A stretch of 64,000 nt of DNA, taken from assembly GCF_030144325.1 (NCBI RefSeq), contig NZ_CP126307.1, forward strand, positions 2,790,001 to 2,854,000, given 5' to 3'. The DNA is from Bosea vestrisii (GTDB taxonomy: Bacteria > Pseudomonadota > Alphaproteobacteria > Rhizobiales > Beijerinckiaceae). The position numbers were made by a program, and so were the translations under genes. This document shows positions 45,027-52,568 of the stretch, in pieces (positions within the stretch are counted from its first letter, which is position 1; the number at the start of each line of letters is the position of its first letter). The notes under the pieces were generated by a model, which saw only the letters and a program-made list of their open reading frames with translations, was not told the DNA's origin and did no database searches.

Positions 45027-45266
45027 ACTGATGCGTACGGAGCATGTGGACCGCTAGCGCTATCTTTGCGCGCGCCAGATCTTCCTGGGCCACGGTCAGC
45101 ATCTCGTCGGCCATGTCGAGCGCGGCCAATGCGGCTGGCGTCGGATTGGTCGTTCGGCGGTGACACGGATCCAGGCTTGATCGATTGCGTCGAGAGCTGC
45201 ACGAACATTGGCAATCGCCCGTTCGATGGAGTCGTAAAGCGCGATCTCGTCTTCGTTGTCAGTCAT
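45025..45266 (-). pseudogene. Small helical hypothetical gene, frameshifted
   Basis: MTDNEDEIALYDSIERAIAN and a following helix are in one frame; LAALDMADEMLTVAQEDLAR, ending VHMLRTHQ, is in another. The total length (242 bp) is one base short of a whole number of codons. Joined, it would be an 80-residue helical protein. It ends within the hsp20 terminator on the opposite strand. Confidence 0.5.
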
Positions 45267-45505
45267 CGGACGTTCTATTGCCGGGCAAGGGCGTAGCCTC
45301 CACACCAATTTAGCAATCGGATCGGAGCCGACAACGCGATCGTCCGTCCACGATGAGGCGCGTCAGTCGTATTTACTGCCCCGGTTCGTGCCCCGCGGAG
45401 GCGACCTTATCCCTAACGCTAAAGAGCCCACCCAGCCAGCCGCGGCGAGTGCCGCATTGCCACGGCGATGCAGCTCACGCCGCCAGCCCGGCCACGTCGC
45501 CAACA

Positions 45506-45847
45506 ATGGCACGGACATTGAACAGCAGCTTGGTCGAGTCATTGGGTTGCGTCAGAGTGACACAAAGTAGTTCCCCATCGAGATACACGCCCGAAGAACG
45601 GGCCAGGGAACTCATCGAGGGGTTCACGACGACGCTGCATTCGTCATCGACTGCGATTGTTCTTGCCAACCGAGACAAGGCCTTGGCTCAGGCCACTTTG
45701 GCATTCTCAGCTGCCGAGCACGACGCTATCGCGGCGGTGGCAAAAATGTTCGATCGGCTTGCAAGCTCCGGTGTCAGGACAATCTCGACGGAGAAGGCGG
45801 CGGAGTTGATCCATGAAATGCTCCACGAGCCCGAAATCCCTGACTGA
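45506..45847 (+). CDS. Hypothetical protein, helical
   Basis: The last 85 residues (TPEERARELIEGFTTTLHSS, AAVAKMFDRLASSGVRTIST) look coding and form helices; no family recognised. The frame is open from 45353, but the N-terminal half has a composition unlike protein, so a start at ATG 45506 or later is assumed. No ribosome site is convincing. Confidence 0.45.
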   Translation: MARTLNSSLVESLGCVRVTQSSSPSRYTPEERARELIEGFTTTLHSSSTAIVLANRDKALAQATLAFSAAEHDAIAAVAKMFDRLASSGVRTISTEKAAELIHEMLHEPEIPD

Positions 45848-45909
45848 CCGTGCAAAGCACCGCCTGCTCCCGCCTCGCCACCGGTAAGGAGAAGCGATAG
45901 GCTGGCGGG

Positions 45910-46005
45910 ATGAGCCGACCGAACAGCATCCTCCTCGCCGCGCTGATCGTGACGGCGTTCGTCGCATGGATCGCGGTCTGGCTGAGGCCGCGGGCGGGGT
46001 GGTGA
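45910..46005 (+). CDS. 31-residue single-helix membrane microprotein (RPNSI family, copy 1)
   Basis: Reads MSRPNSILLAALIVTAFVAW then IAVWLRPRAGW and a TGA stop. One hydrophobic helix is flanked by basic residues at both ends. A second protein with the same RPNSI opening, length and helix is at 47264-47356, supporting that both are real. Function is unknown. The DUF6894 gene follows convergently. Confidence 0.55.
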   Translation: MSRPNSILLAALIVTAFVAWIAVWLRPRAGW

Positions 46006-46058
46006 TCAGAAGAGTGTAGACGGGGGCTCAAAGCGGGCTCGCGGCGTCTCTTTTCGGC

Positions 46059-46286
46059 TTAGTCGACATCCAGCTTGAGGGTGGCAACATAGATTTCCAT
46101 GCCTGAACCATCTCGAACGATCACAGCAAGCGACATATGGTCGCCATTTGGAAGCTTATCGCGACTCAAGGCCGCCAAGAGTTCTTTCGCTGCGGCCTTG
46201 GCGCTCTCATTGTCAGTCAACTCGACGCCTTCATCGTCGAAATCGGTCGTATCGCCATCGTGAGTATGGAAAAAGTAGCGCGCCAT
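46059..46286 (-). CDS. DUF6894-family protein, copy 1
   Basis: A 75-residue protein with the typical start MARYFFHTHDGDTTDFDDEG and ELTDNESAKAAAKELLAAL. The family is common in Rhizobiales and of unknown function. The start at ATG 46286 gives the family N-terminus. A paralogue is at 47370-47612. Confidence 0.85.
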   Translation of the reverse strand: MARYFFHTHDGDTTDFDDEGVELTDNESAKAAAKELLAALSRDKLPNGDHMSLAVIVRDGSGMEIYVATLKLDVD

Positions 46287-46329
46287 TCCATCAGAATGCC
46301 GCGACACGCTTCAGGTTCCCCCTCGGAAG

Positions 46330-47055
46330 CTATTCGCGCAGGTGAAGATAGCGCGGGTCGAACTCGCCAAGCTCGCACAGTCCGTCCCAGTCCAGAATCG
46401 TAATGCGATTGGCCCGGATACGGACGAGCTTCGCTTGGCGTAACTCACGCAGCTTCTTATTGATGTGAACGGTCGACAGGCCAAGGGCGTCCGCCATTTC
46501 CGGCTGGGTCATCGGCAGGGCGCAGACCACTCCATCGGAGCGGCCTATCGCCTTCATCTTCGTGACGAATTCGCACACGAAGTGTGCGATGCGGCTAGTG
46601 GCAGAGCGCCTGCCGATGCCGACCATCCACTCGCGAAAGGCGGCCGCATCGATGAGGGCCTCTCGCCAGAATGCTTCCGACACCCGATATGATGCGCGCG
46701 TAATGCCGCGGATCGCGTCATGCGGGATGAAACCGACCGTCGCGGGTGTCAAAGTTCCCAGACTGTGATCCATCTCTTCGATGTGGAGGGAATGAAGGTC
46801 GGGGATATCGCCTGGAATGTGCAGCGACAGGATCTGCCGTCCGCCATCAGCGACAAGTTTATAGCGGCAAATAAGCCCTTCAATGACCAAACAGCATTGC
46901 TTGGTCCGCTCACCTTCACTGACGACGTCTTGGTAGGCTTCGAATTGACGCTCGCTGACAAGAAGTCCGAAGAGCAGCTCTTTATCTTCTGGCGAAAGCG
47001 GGGAGATTGTCTCGAGCTTGCGGACCATCTTTTCGAGATGCTGACGTTTATCCAT
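46330..47055 (-). CDS. Crp/Fnr-family transcriptional regulator
   Basis: A 241-residue regulator with an N-terminal cyclic-nucleotide-fold (YQDVVSEGERTKQCCLVIEG, LHIPGDIPDLHSLHI) and a C-terminal winged helix (MTQPEMADALGLSTVHINKK). It lacks the Fnr iron-sulphur cysteine cluster and belongs to the large Rhizobiales group with unknown effector. The start at ATG 47055 (MDKRQHLEKM) fits the family. It could control nearby stress genes. Confidence 0.9.
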   Translation of the reverse strand: MDKRQHLEKMVRKLETISPLSPEDKELLFGLLVSERQFEAYQDVVSEGERTKQCCLVIEGLICRYKLVADGGRQILSLHIPGDIPDLHSLHIEEMDHSLGTLTPATVGFIPHDAIRGITRASYRVSEAFWREALIDAAAFREWMVGIGRRSATSRIAHFVCEFVTKMKAIGRSDGVVCALPMTQPEMADALGLSTVHINKKLRELRQAKLVRIRANRITILDWDGLCELGEFDPRYLHLRE

Positions 47056-47162
47056 TCCGGTCCTCGGCTCAGCTCGTGCGATCGGCCGACGACAAAGGGC
47101 CACCCTGGCGGACGTCGGTCAATCTAAAGCTGAAAGCTCGGCGAAGGTCGAAGGCGAAGAGC

Positions 47163-47267
47163 ATGGCACGTTCGGCCTTTGCCTTGCCGCCGACGGTTGT
47201 GGCGGAGCTGGAGGCAATGCTCGCGCGCGCCAGTCTAGAGCAAGCGAAGCGGCTGCCGAAGCAATGA
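47163..47267 (+). CDS. 34-residue ORF overlapping a copied ligase-gene fragment
   Basis: MARSAFALPPTVVAELEAML ... RLPKQ. The 47 bp at 47145-47191, covering its start, match 51240-51286 in the DNA ligase gene (antisense there) with two differences. The ORF therefore begins in a copied gene fragment. It overlaps the next microprotein gene by ATGA. It may be a recently formed gene or chance. Confidence 0.35.
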   Translation: MARSAFALPPTVVAELEAMLARASLEQAKRLPKQ

Positions 47268-47356
47268 TCCGCCCGAACTCGATCACGATGGCGGTTCTTA
47301 TCGTCGCGCTGTTCGTAGTTGGGATCTACGGATGGCTATCGGGGGCCTGGCGCTGA
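47264..47356 (+). CDS. 30-residue single-helix membrane microprotein (RPNSI family, copy 2)
   Basis: Reads MIRPNSITMAVLIVALFVVG, then IYGWLSGAWR and TGA. It has the same RPNSI opening and single hydrophobic helix as 45910-46005. It overlaps the preceding small ORF by four bases (ATGA), suggesting translational coupling. Confidence 0.55.
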   Translation: MIRPNSITMAVLIVALFVVGIYGWLSGAWR

Positions 47357-47369
47357 TACGGTCCGGGGC

Positions 47370-47612
47370 TTACGAGTCGAGCCGCATCCACTGATCTGCA
47401 AGAGCTAACGACGCGCTGTAGATGGGTACGCCATCGCGTCGAACTCTCACGGTGATCAGCGCCTCGCCGCCGAGCGGGATGGCCTCGTGCGCGATGTCGG
47501 CCAAGGTTTGGAGAGCAAGATCGCGCGCGGCCGCTTCGTCAGCCAATTCCTGACCGACCAGATCGACCCGTTCGAACACGCCGTTGAATACGTCGAAAAA
47601 GTAACGCTGCAT
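47370..47612 (-). CDS. DUF6894-family protein, copy 2
   Basis: An 80-residue protein starting MQRYFFDVFNGVFERVDLVG, with the family block ELADEAAARDLALQTLADIA. It is preceded by a GGAAC-N17-GTT motif (47645-47621) whose -10 element is only about 10 bp before this ATG, so the transcript would be nearly leaderless. Confidence 0.82.
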   Translation of the reverse strand: MQRYFFDVFNGVFERVDLVGQELADEAAARDLALQTLADIAHEAIPLGGEALITVRVRRDGVPIYSASLALADQWMRLDS

Positions 47613-47620
47613 TGCCAGCA

Positions 47621-47645
47621 AACGAGCCGAACGTGGGCGTGTTCC
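47621..47645 (-). promoter_or_regulatory. EcfG-type general-stress promoter (DUF6894 gene)
   Basis: Minus strand GGAAC (47645-47641), 17 bp, GTT (47623-47621). It has the same spacing as the other sites listed. It is very close to the start codon, so less certain than the rest. Confidence 0.5.
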
Positions 47646-47748
47646 CGGACGCGGAATAGGCCACGCTGGTCTGCTCCCAATGGCCCATCAGAACAGGTCG
47701 CCTTGCGCCGGCGGCTTGACCGCTGGGAACAGCGCAGGATCCGTCGGA

Positions 47749-48468
47749 TCATCCTTCTTCACCACGTGCGACTATCGATAGCGAGCCGTTGGGCAACGGG
47801 CGCTGCTGCAGCGCCTTCGCCTGATCCCAGGGCGCTGTCATCCACGTCTCACACTCCTCCGGGGTCGTCAGGATCACCGGCATGGCCTTGGGGTGGATCG
47901 TGCGAACATCGGCGTTCGGGTCAGTCGTGAGAAACCCGAACAGGTCGAGGGTCTCTTCGCCATCCTTGATCTTGCGGACGCTGGTCCATTGAGAGCACCA
48001 GATCCCGGCAAACATCGCGGTGGGACGCTCTTCTCCGAAGGCGAACCAGACGTCGCCGCCCTCAAATTTGTTGAACTCACTGAAGCTCGTGAACGGCACG
48101 AGGCACCGGTTCTGGACGCCGAGCCAGCGCAGCCAATGCTTGCTGTCGGTGCGACGAATATTCGTCGTTCCCCGGTCCGGCTCCAGACGCAACAGCTCCT
48201 CAAAATCCACCGGCTTGCCCTTCGCCCGCAGGTTCTCGGCACGCTCGCTTGCGGCGTCGTACAGAGCTTTGCGAGAAGACGGCATGCCCCAGCGGACCAT
48301 GGCCAGCTCTGGCCCTGCCTCGTTGTTCCGAATGATCGGTGCAGGCCGGTCGGGATTAATGTTGGGCATCGGCGGCAGGTTGGCGTAGTTCGGTCCGCCG
48401 TCGTTGAACGGCGCGAACAGCTTGCGCATCGCCTCTACGTTACGGGTGTGGCTATAAAGATTGCACAT
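47749..48468 (-). CDS. SOS-response-associated peptidase (SRAP/HMCES/YedK family)
   Basis: A 239-residue SRAP protein, which covalently caps abasic sites in single-stranded DNA through Cys2. The start MCNLYSHTRN provides that cysteine. Other active-site regions are present: MVRWGMPS, ERAENLRAK with the conserved Asn-Leu-Arg of the NxR motif, and the His-bearing IHPKAMPVIL. It is the last gene of a four-gene minus-strand operon beginning at 49647, downstream of a LexA box at 49669-49683, consistent with SOS induction. Confidence 0.93.
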   Translation of the reverse strand: MCNLYSHTRNVEAMRKLFAPFNDGGPNYANLPPMPNINPDRPAPIIRNNEAGPELAMVRWGMPSSRKALYDAASERAENLRAKGKPVDFEELLRLEPDRGTTNIRRTDSKHWLRWLGVQNRCLVPFTSFSEFNKFEGGDVWFAFGEERPTAMFAGIWCSQWTSVRKIKDGEETLDLFGFLTTDPNADVRTIHPKAMPVILTTPEECETWMTAPWDQAKALQQRPLPNGSLSIVARGEEG

Positions 48469-48498
48469 GAGCCGGATGCTAGTGACGCACTCAGAATC

Positions 48499-49113
48499 TC
48501 ACAAGAAGGCGAACTCGGGCTCTGCAGCGACCTCAGGCTCATACCGGAGCCGCAGAAGCTTCGGATCGAATAGGGCACCGACGAAGAAATCCGTGCGCGA
48601 GCTCGGTTCGCCCAGGGCCCCGGCGCGCAAGTGCAAGCCGCCATGTGCTTCCACCAACTCGTGTGTCGTCTCGTGCGTCTGCAGGCGGACTTCTAAGAGA
48701 TCGAGGTTTGGCCGCTCAACGATCCGCTTCGGATGCCATCTGACGTCGAGCCAGGCCTCGATCGTCGCTCGCACCAGTTGCACGCCATCGACCTTGGTAT
48801 CGTAGACGATGACGTTCTTCCACAACGGGCGCGGGCCTTCCTTCCGCGGCGTCACGAGGAAATGGCCACGCGAACTGGTGAAGTCGCCGTAAGGTCCCGC
48901 GAAGTCGCATTTGTATTGCTCGGCCAGTGTGGGCCAGAGCCATCCGTCGTCGTCCGACGAGGTATGGAATTCGACGTCCTCCACCGGCTGGGGCTCGCCA
49001 GTCTTTCGGGCGGCTTGCGCAGCAACTGTCAGCTTCGAAATGGCGAGCTGCCTAGTTGCCACCGATTCTGCGGCGCTTCGGACCGGGCGTTGATTCTGTT
49101 CCCAGCTGATCAT
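48499..49113 (-). CDS. Hypothetical protein of the SOS-boxed operon
   Basis: A 204-residue soluble protein that I do not recognise. Visible features are an Ala-rich N-terminal helix, the aromatic/acidic segment VEFHTSSDDDGWLWPTLAEQ and a C-terminal alpha/beta part (ELVEAHGGLHLRAGALGEPS). It overlaps the upstream gene by 62 bp in a different frame and is 30 bp from the SRAP start. Co-transcription suggests a DNA-damage role. Confidence 0.7.
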   Translation of the reverse strand: MISWEQNQRPVRSAAESVATRQLAISKLTVAAQAARKTGEPQPVEDVEFHTSSDDDGWLWPTLAEQYKCDFAGPYGDFTSSRGHFLVTPRKEGPRPLWKNVIVYDTKVDGVQLVRATIEAWLDVRWHPKRIVERPNLDLLEVRLQTHETTHELVEAHGGLHLRAGALGEPSSRTDFFVGALFDPKLLRLRYEPEVAAEPEFAFL

Positions 49114-49435
49114 CCTTGCCTCCTTCGATCACGGTCAGGCCGGACATGCTCGGCGGCAGATCCGGCGGCGAGGTGCGGCCGATGTCCGTGAGGTAGGCGC
49201 CACACTTCCGTCCGTACTTCTGCGGCTTGCGCTCCAAGTTGGCGGGGTTCCATGCGCACGGCTTCCGGAACTCGGCCAGCAGCCACTTCAGCGTCGCCTG
49301 CTCGCCGTAGAGCCAGGCGAGCCCGGCCAGGCGTGCGTCCTTGCTGCGGGCACAGAAGTGGCAGCGGAAGCGCACGACCACCCAGGGAAAGTCGATCAGC
49401 GAAGTGTCTTCGTTCGGCGGTTCCATGGGCGTCAT
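49052..49435 (-). CDS. Hypothetical protein with CxxC and Cys motifs
   Basis: A 127-residue protein with FPWVVVRFRCHFCARSKDAR (a CxxC motif), a later Cys in RKPCAWNPANLERKPQKYG and RKCGAYLTDIG, then TSPPDLPPSMSGLTVIEGGK. The four cysteines could bind zinc. It is a recurring Rhizobiales family of unknown function. It overlaps both neighbours and lies in the LexA-boxed operon. Confidence 0.75.
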   Translation of the reverse strand: MTPMEPPNEDTSLIDFPWVVVRFRCHFCARSKDARLAGLAWLYGEQATLKWLLAEFRKPCAWNPANLERKPQKYGRKCGAYLTDIGRTSPPDLPPSMSGLTVIEGGKDDQLGTESTPGPKRRRIGGN

Positions 49436-49647
49436 GCATCAGTGGTGACCTCGCGCGGCGGCCTGGCGCCCTCTGAGAACACGCCTCGAATGAAGCCCCT
49501 CGAAACCGATCGGTCGGCGTCGGCGAGCACGTTCTTCAACATCTCGTAAGTCACCCGCAGGGCTGCGCGCTCGCTACCATGCGCGTCGATCAGTTCGACG
49601 AGCTCCCACTCCAATTCGCCGCGCTCCGGCAATGGCTCGGCTGACAT
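49432..49647 (-). CDS. Small hypothetical protein, first gene of SOS-boxed operon
   Basis: A 71-residue acidic helical protein (MSAEPLPERGELEWELVELI, DAHGSERAALRVTYEML, VSRGFIRGVFSEG). The LexA box lies 22 bp upstream of its ATG. Overlap by four bases with the next gene indicates an operon. Confidence 0.75.
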   Translation of the reverse strand: MSAEPLPERGELEWELVELIDAHGSERAALRVTYEMLKNVLADADRSVSRGFIRGVFSEGARPPREVTTDA

Positions 49648-49668
49648 GTTCCGCGTCCTCAAGTATGA

Positions 49669-49683
49669 GAACATAATGAGAAC
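49669..49683 (-). promoter_or_regulatory. lexA box: LexA (SOS) box, alphaproteobacterial type
   Basis: The plus strand reads GAACATAATGAGAAC, which on the minus strand is GTTC-N7-GTTC, an exact match to the alphaproteobacterial LexA consensus. It lies just upstream of the four-gene operon 49647-47749 that ends in the SRAP gene. Confidence 0.88.
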
Positions 49684-49796
49684 GGCGCATGGAGAGAGTC
49701 AAGCCGACCGGACGTTGCGCGCAGGCGGCCAACGCTCGCAAATAAGTGTGCAGCATGCGGCATTGACCGCCCTGCCGCAAAAAAAGCGAGCCTCGG

Positions 49797-49821
49797 GGAA
49801 CTTTTATAATGCCTCTAAGTT
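49797..49821 (+). promoter_or_regulatory. EcfG-type general-stress promoter (DUF1236 gene 1)
   Basis: GGAAC (49797-49801), 17 bp, GTT (49819-49821). The DUF1236 start codon is 34 bp downstream, a normal leader length. Confidence 0.82.
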
Positions 49822-49855
49822 GCGGCGTCCGTGGGGGATTGCCAAGGAGGCCACC

Positions 49856-50167
49856 ATGAAGAAGATCATTCTTGCAGCCGCTCTCGCCCTAGCTCCGGCG
49901 GTGGCGTTCGCCCAGACGTCAACCACGACCACCACAACGATCACGACCGAGCAACAGAGCAAGGTCCGAGCCTACGTGGTCAAGGAGAAGCCCGCCTCCA
50001 TGAAGGTGACCGAGTCGGTTACCGTTGGAACGGCTCTGCCGGCCTCGGTTACGCTGCAAACCCTGCCGGCCGATGTCGGTGTAACTCAGTACCGCTACGC
50101 GGTCGTCAACGACAAGACGGTCCTGGTCGAGCCGAGCTCGCGCAAGATCGTCCAGATCATTGAGTAA
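49856..50167 (+). CDS. DUF1236-family secreted protein, copy 1
   Basis: A 103-residue exported protein: signal peptide MKKIILAAALALAPAVAFAQ, Thr-rich linker, then the DUF1236 domain (KVRAYVVKEKPASMKVTESV to NDKTVLVEPSSRKIVQIIE). It has an excellent ribosome site (CCAAGGAGG). The periplasmic role is unknown. A general-stress promoter motif is directly upstream and a hairpin terminator follows. The paralogue at 55566-55991 has the same C-terminus and its own such promoter. Confidence 0.9.
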   Translation: MKKIILAAALALAPAVAFAQTSTTTTTTITTEQQSKVRAYVVKEKPASMKVTESVTVGTALPASVTLQTLPADVGVTQYRYAVVNDKTVLVEPSSRKIVQIIE

Positions 50168-50192
50168 TATCGCGACGAGCGAAACTCACGGC

Positions 50193-50217
50193 AAAGAGGT
50201 CGGAACTCGACCTCTTT
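50193..50217. terminator. Bidirectional hairpin terminator
   Basis: AAAGAGGTC (50193-50201) and GACCTCTTT (50209-50217) form a nine-pair stem; the A and T tracts at its base can serve both the DUF1236 gene and the convergent gene at 50233-50484. Confidence 0.8.
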
Positions 50218-50232
50218 GTTGCGCGGGCGGCC

Positions 50233-50484
50233 CTAAGTGTCGGACTGCGTAATTCCAAATTTTTGGGCGAGCTGCACCCTATTCATGCAGGAAACGTCGT
50301 AGCTGACCTGACGCCCCTTCAACTCCAGGCGCTTTGCAAAGTCCTTGGTCATCGCTCCCACGATATCGTCGATGCGAGCCTCGCAGGCTTCATTACTAAC
50401 GAAGCTCATCTCACTGATATGCGTTGACAAACAGGTGGGCTCACCCACTACGCAGGCGACAATCACCATCGTGAATACGTCCAT
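50233..50484 (-). CDS. Small hypothetical exported protein
   Basis: An 83-residue protein with a short hydrophobic N-terminus (MDVFTMVIVACVVGEPTCLS) and further cysteines (ACEARIDD, DVSCMNR). No family is named with confidence. The AT-richer composition than its neighbours may reflect recent acquisition. Confidence 0.55.
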   Translation of the reverse strand: MDVFTMVIVACVVGEPTCLSTHISEMSFVSNEACEARIDDIVGAMTKDFAKRLELKGRQVSYDVSCMNRVQLAQKFGITQSDT

Positions 50485-50650
50485 GGAAGAAGCTGCCCTT
50501 GGCGGCTTGCACGCAAGCCCACGTTGCTAGAATCGCTACCAAAGGCCACTACTCAAACATTTGAACACGAACCATCTTCGCGCGCTAGCGAACCAGCGCG
50601 GGGTATACCTTCTTTTGTTCGGTATGTTGCATTTTCAACAGTCTTGGCGG
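50485..50650. other. Intergenic gap, no feature recognised
   Basis: This 166 bp gap lies upstream of the exported protein and downstream of the ligase gene (convergent on neither). It probably holds the promoter of 50233-50484. Confidence 0.3.
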
Positions 50651-51694
50651 CTAGCCCAGCCTATAGACCGTCGCCTCGTCCGCCGTCTCGCGCAGGCCCT
50701 TGAACGAGGCGTGGCGCAGCTTCTCGTCATGCGTCCAGCCGCGATAGGCGATCTCGGCAGCGAGCTTCGGCTTTACCCAGACGACGCCCTTGCGGCTGAG
50801 GCCGCGGGCCGGCGGAGAACCGGCCGTGATCCGATCGAGCTGCTTGCGAAGCGCTGTGGCGCTGGTGTGCGTGAAGCCCGTGCCGACGCTGCCGACATAG
50901 GTCAGGCCATAGTTGCCGTGGCCCGCCAGCAGCAGTCGGCCGATCCCGCCCAGCGCCACGCTGGAGGGCTCATAGCCGATGATCAGGAAGGTGTCGGACT
51001 GGATGCACTTGATCTTGAGCCAGTCGCCGCCACGGCCGGGGCGATAGGGTGCATCCCGGCGCTTGGCGATTATGCCCTCAAGGCCCATCCGGCAGGCTTC
51101 AGCGAGGAAGGCCGCGCCGTCAGCCTCGACTTCTTCGCTCAGCCGGATCATCCCGGTTTCGCCGGCAAGAAGATCCTCCAGCATGTCGCGCCGCTCGCTC
51201 AGCGCCATCCGCGTCAGGTCATGCCCGTCGAGGTAGAGCAGGTCGAAGGCGAAGAGCATCGCACGTTCGGCCTTTGCTTTGCCGCCCCGGCCGCCGAGCG
51301 CCTGCTGCAGTAAGCCGAAATCCGCCCGACCGGATTCGTCGAGGACCACCGCCTCGCCGTCGAGGATGAAGCTGCCGGCGTCGAGCTCTGCCGCTTCGGC
51401 CGCGATCGATGGGAAGCGATGCGTCCAGTCATGGCCCCCGCGGGCGATGACGCGCACACCCTTCGCATCGCGGTGAACAGCCAGGCGGTAGCCGTCCCAC
51501 TTCACCTCGAAGGCCCAGTTGGCTCCGGTCGGCGCCTTCGCTTGCAGGAGAGCGAGGCAAGGCTCCATCCGCGCCGGCATCGGGTCGGTGAAAAGATCGG
51601 GACTGGCAGCGCCGCGACGCGCTTTGACTGGCGCGCTCTGGAGCGCGTCACCGGCAGGCATAGCCTTCAAGACGCGACGCGGCTGCCTCGCCAT
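50651..51694 (-). CDS. ATP-dependent DNA ligase (LigD ligase-domain type)
   Basis: A 347-residue ligase with the nucleotidyltransferase core and OB fold but without polymerase or nuclease domains. Motif I with the adenylated Lys is FEVKWDGYRLAVH; motif III/IIIa is AMLFAFDLLYLDG; motif IV is GLEGIIAKRRDAPY; motif V is WLKIKC. Such ligases work in end joining or stationary-phase repair. No Ku gene is in the window. The start at ATG 51694 gives MARQPRRVLKAMPAG; a general-stress promoter is 37 bp upstream, which argues against the longer frame to 51856. Confidence 0.92.
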   Translation of the reverse strand: MARQPRRVLKAMPAGDALQSAPVKARRGAASPDLFTDPMPARMEPCLALLQAKAPTGANWAFEVKWDGYRLAVHRDAKGVRVIARGGHDWTHRFPSIAAEAAELDAGSFILDGEAVVLDESGRADFGLLQQALGGRGGKAKAERAMLFAFDLLYLDGHDLTRMALSERRDMLEDLLAGETGMIRLSEEVEADGAAFLAEACRMGLEGIIAKRRDAPYRPGRGGDWLKIKCIQSDTFLIIGYEPSSVALGGIGRLLLAGHGNYGLTYVGSVGTGFTHTSATALRKQLDRITAGSPPARGLSRKGVVWVKPKLAAEIAYRGWTHDEKLRHASFKGLRETADEATVYRLG

Positions 51695-51730
51695 ACTCAA
51701 CACCACCGAACGCAACTGAACTGGCGACTC

Positions 51731-51755
51731 AACGTTAGCGGAAGAGCGTCGTTCC
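51731..51755 (-). promoter_or_regulatory. EcfG-type general-stress promoter (DNA ligase gene)
   Basis: Minus strand GGAAC (51755-51751), 17 bp, GTT (51733-51731), 37 bp before the ligase ATG. Stress-sigma control of ligase genes fits the known RpoE2 dependence of end-joining genes in Sinorhizobium. Confidence 0.8.
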
Positions 51756-51893
51756 TGAGCCAGGAAAAGATTCAAAAAAAGGACAGGACGCAGAGGCTTG
51801 CGAAGTGGCGAATGAATACCAAAATCAGACGCCGTCCTCAGAGAAAATGAGGGCAAATTCCCGGATCCATGTTGCTTTTAGGAGGATATGGCT

Positions 51894-52232
51894 ATGGAAA
51901 AATCCCCTCTTCGCCGCCAAAGCGGGGGCTTGCTGTCAAAAGATTCAGACCACTTCGAACGACCCGTCGTGATCCTGGTCGGGCTAGGTCATCCAGCGGC
52001 AATCTCGTCGGTCATGGAGGCCTACATGTTTTTGGTCGACTGGCCGCCCAGCAAGCGCGACCCTGCCCATCATTTCGCAATAAAGGCTTGCCTCGCAGCC
52101 ATGCGCGGTGATGTCGAGGCGGAGACCGTCCGCGGCATCTTCGTAACGCTAGCCGAGAAGTATGACATCTTGGCACCAGACGCCGGCGCGTTCACAGCGT
52201 CCTACAAGGAAGGTCCGCAGGGACGCGCCTAA
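51894..52232 (+). CDS. DUF982-family protein, copy 2
   Basis: A 112-residue relative of the protein at 42171-42464, sharing FERPVVILVGLGHPAAISSV, EAYMFLVDWPPSKRDPAHHF and an ACLAAMRGDVEAETVRGIF helix. The start is ATG 51894, 8 bp after AGGAGG; ATG 51888 is too close. A hairpin terminator follows 10 bp after the stop. Confidence 0.85.
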   Translation: MEKSPLRRQSGGLLSKDSDHFERPVVILVGLGHPAAISSVMEAYMFLVDWPPSKRDPAHHFAIKACLAAMRGDVEAETVRGIFVTLAEKYDILAPDAGAFTASYKEGPQGRA

Positions 52233-52241
52233 GTCGCTCTT

Positions 52242-52264
52242 GCCCGGCCTGAATAAGGCCGGGC
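52242..52264 (+). terminator. Hairpin after the DUF982 gene
   Basis: GCCCGGCC (52242-52249), a seven-base loop and GGCCGGGC (52257-52264), followed by TTACCTTT. A probable terminator with an interrupted T-tract. Confidence 0.65.
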
Positions 52265-52298
52265 TTACCTTTAACAGTCCAGGCCATTGGAGAAGGCC

Positions 52299-52511
52299 AT
52301 GACGAGGAAACCCGCTCTGCTTTTTCAAGTAGTCGATATCGCGAGCATAACCGTGAGCGATAATCCGACCGAGGGAGCCATTCTGCGATTCACCATGGAT
52401 GGCGAGCTGAACGACCTTGAGCTCAAGCTGCCGGCAGTGACGGTTGCTCGATTGCAGACCCTGCTGATCGAAGCTGATGCGCAGCAGGCGAATTTGGTGA
52501 CGACGCAGTAG
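52299..52511 (+). CDS. Small hypothetical protein
   Basis: A 70-residue protein (MTRKPALLFQVVDIASITVS, FTMDGELNDLELKLPAVTVA) with beta-strand-like periodicity. No family recognised. It has a plausible ribosome site (GGAGAAGG). It ends 3 bp before the next stress promoter. Confidence 0.6.
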   Translation: MTRKPALLFQVVDIASITVSDNPTEGAILRFTMDGELNDLELKLPAVTVARLQTLLIEADAQQANLVTTQ

Positions 52512-52513
52512 GT

Positions 52514-52538
52514 GGAACGTCAAGGACGCCTGGCGGTT
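52514..52538 (+). promoter_or_regulatory. EcfG-type general-stress promoter
   Basis: GGAAC (52514-52518), 17 bp, GTT (52536-52538), 31 bp before the ATG at 52569. Confidence 0.8.
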
Positions 52539-52568
52539 GAGCCTCCGTCAGTTGCGTTGGAGGTTGTC

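Noticed and set aside
50027..50050. GGAAC-N16-GTT inside the DUF1236 gene
   Set aside because: Lies within coding sequence with spacing 16 rather than 17 and no gene start nearby; probably chance.
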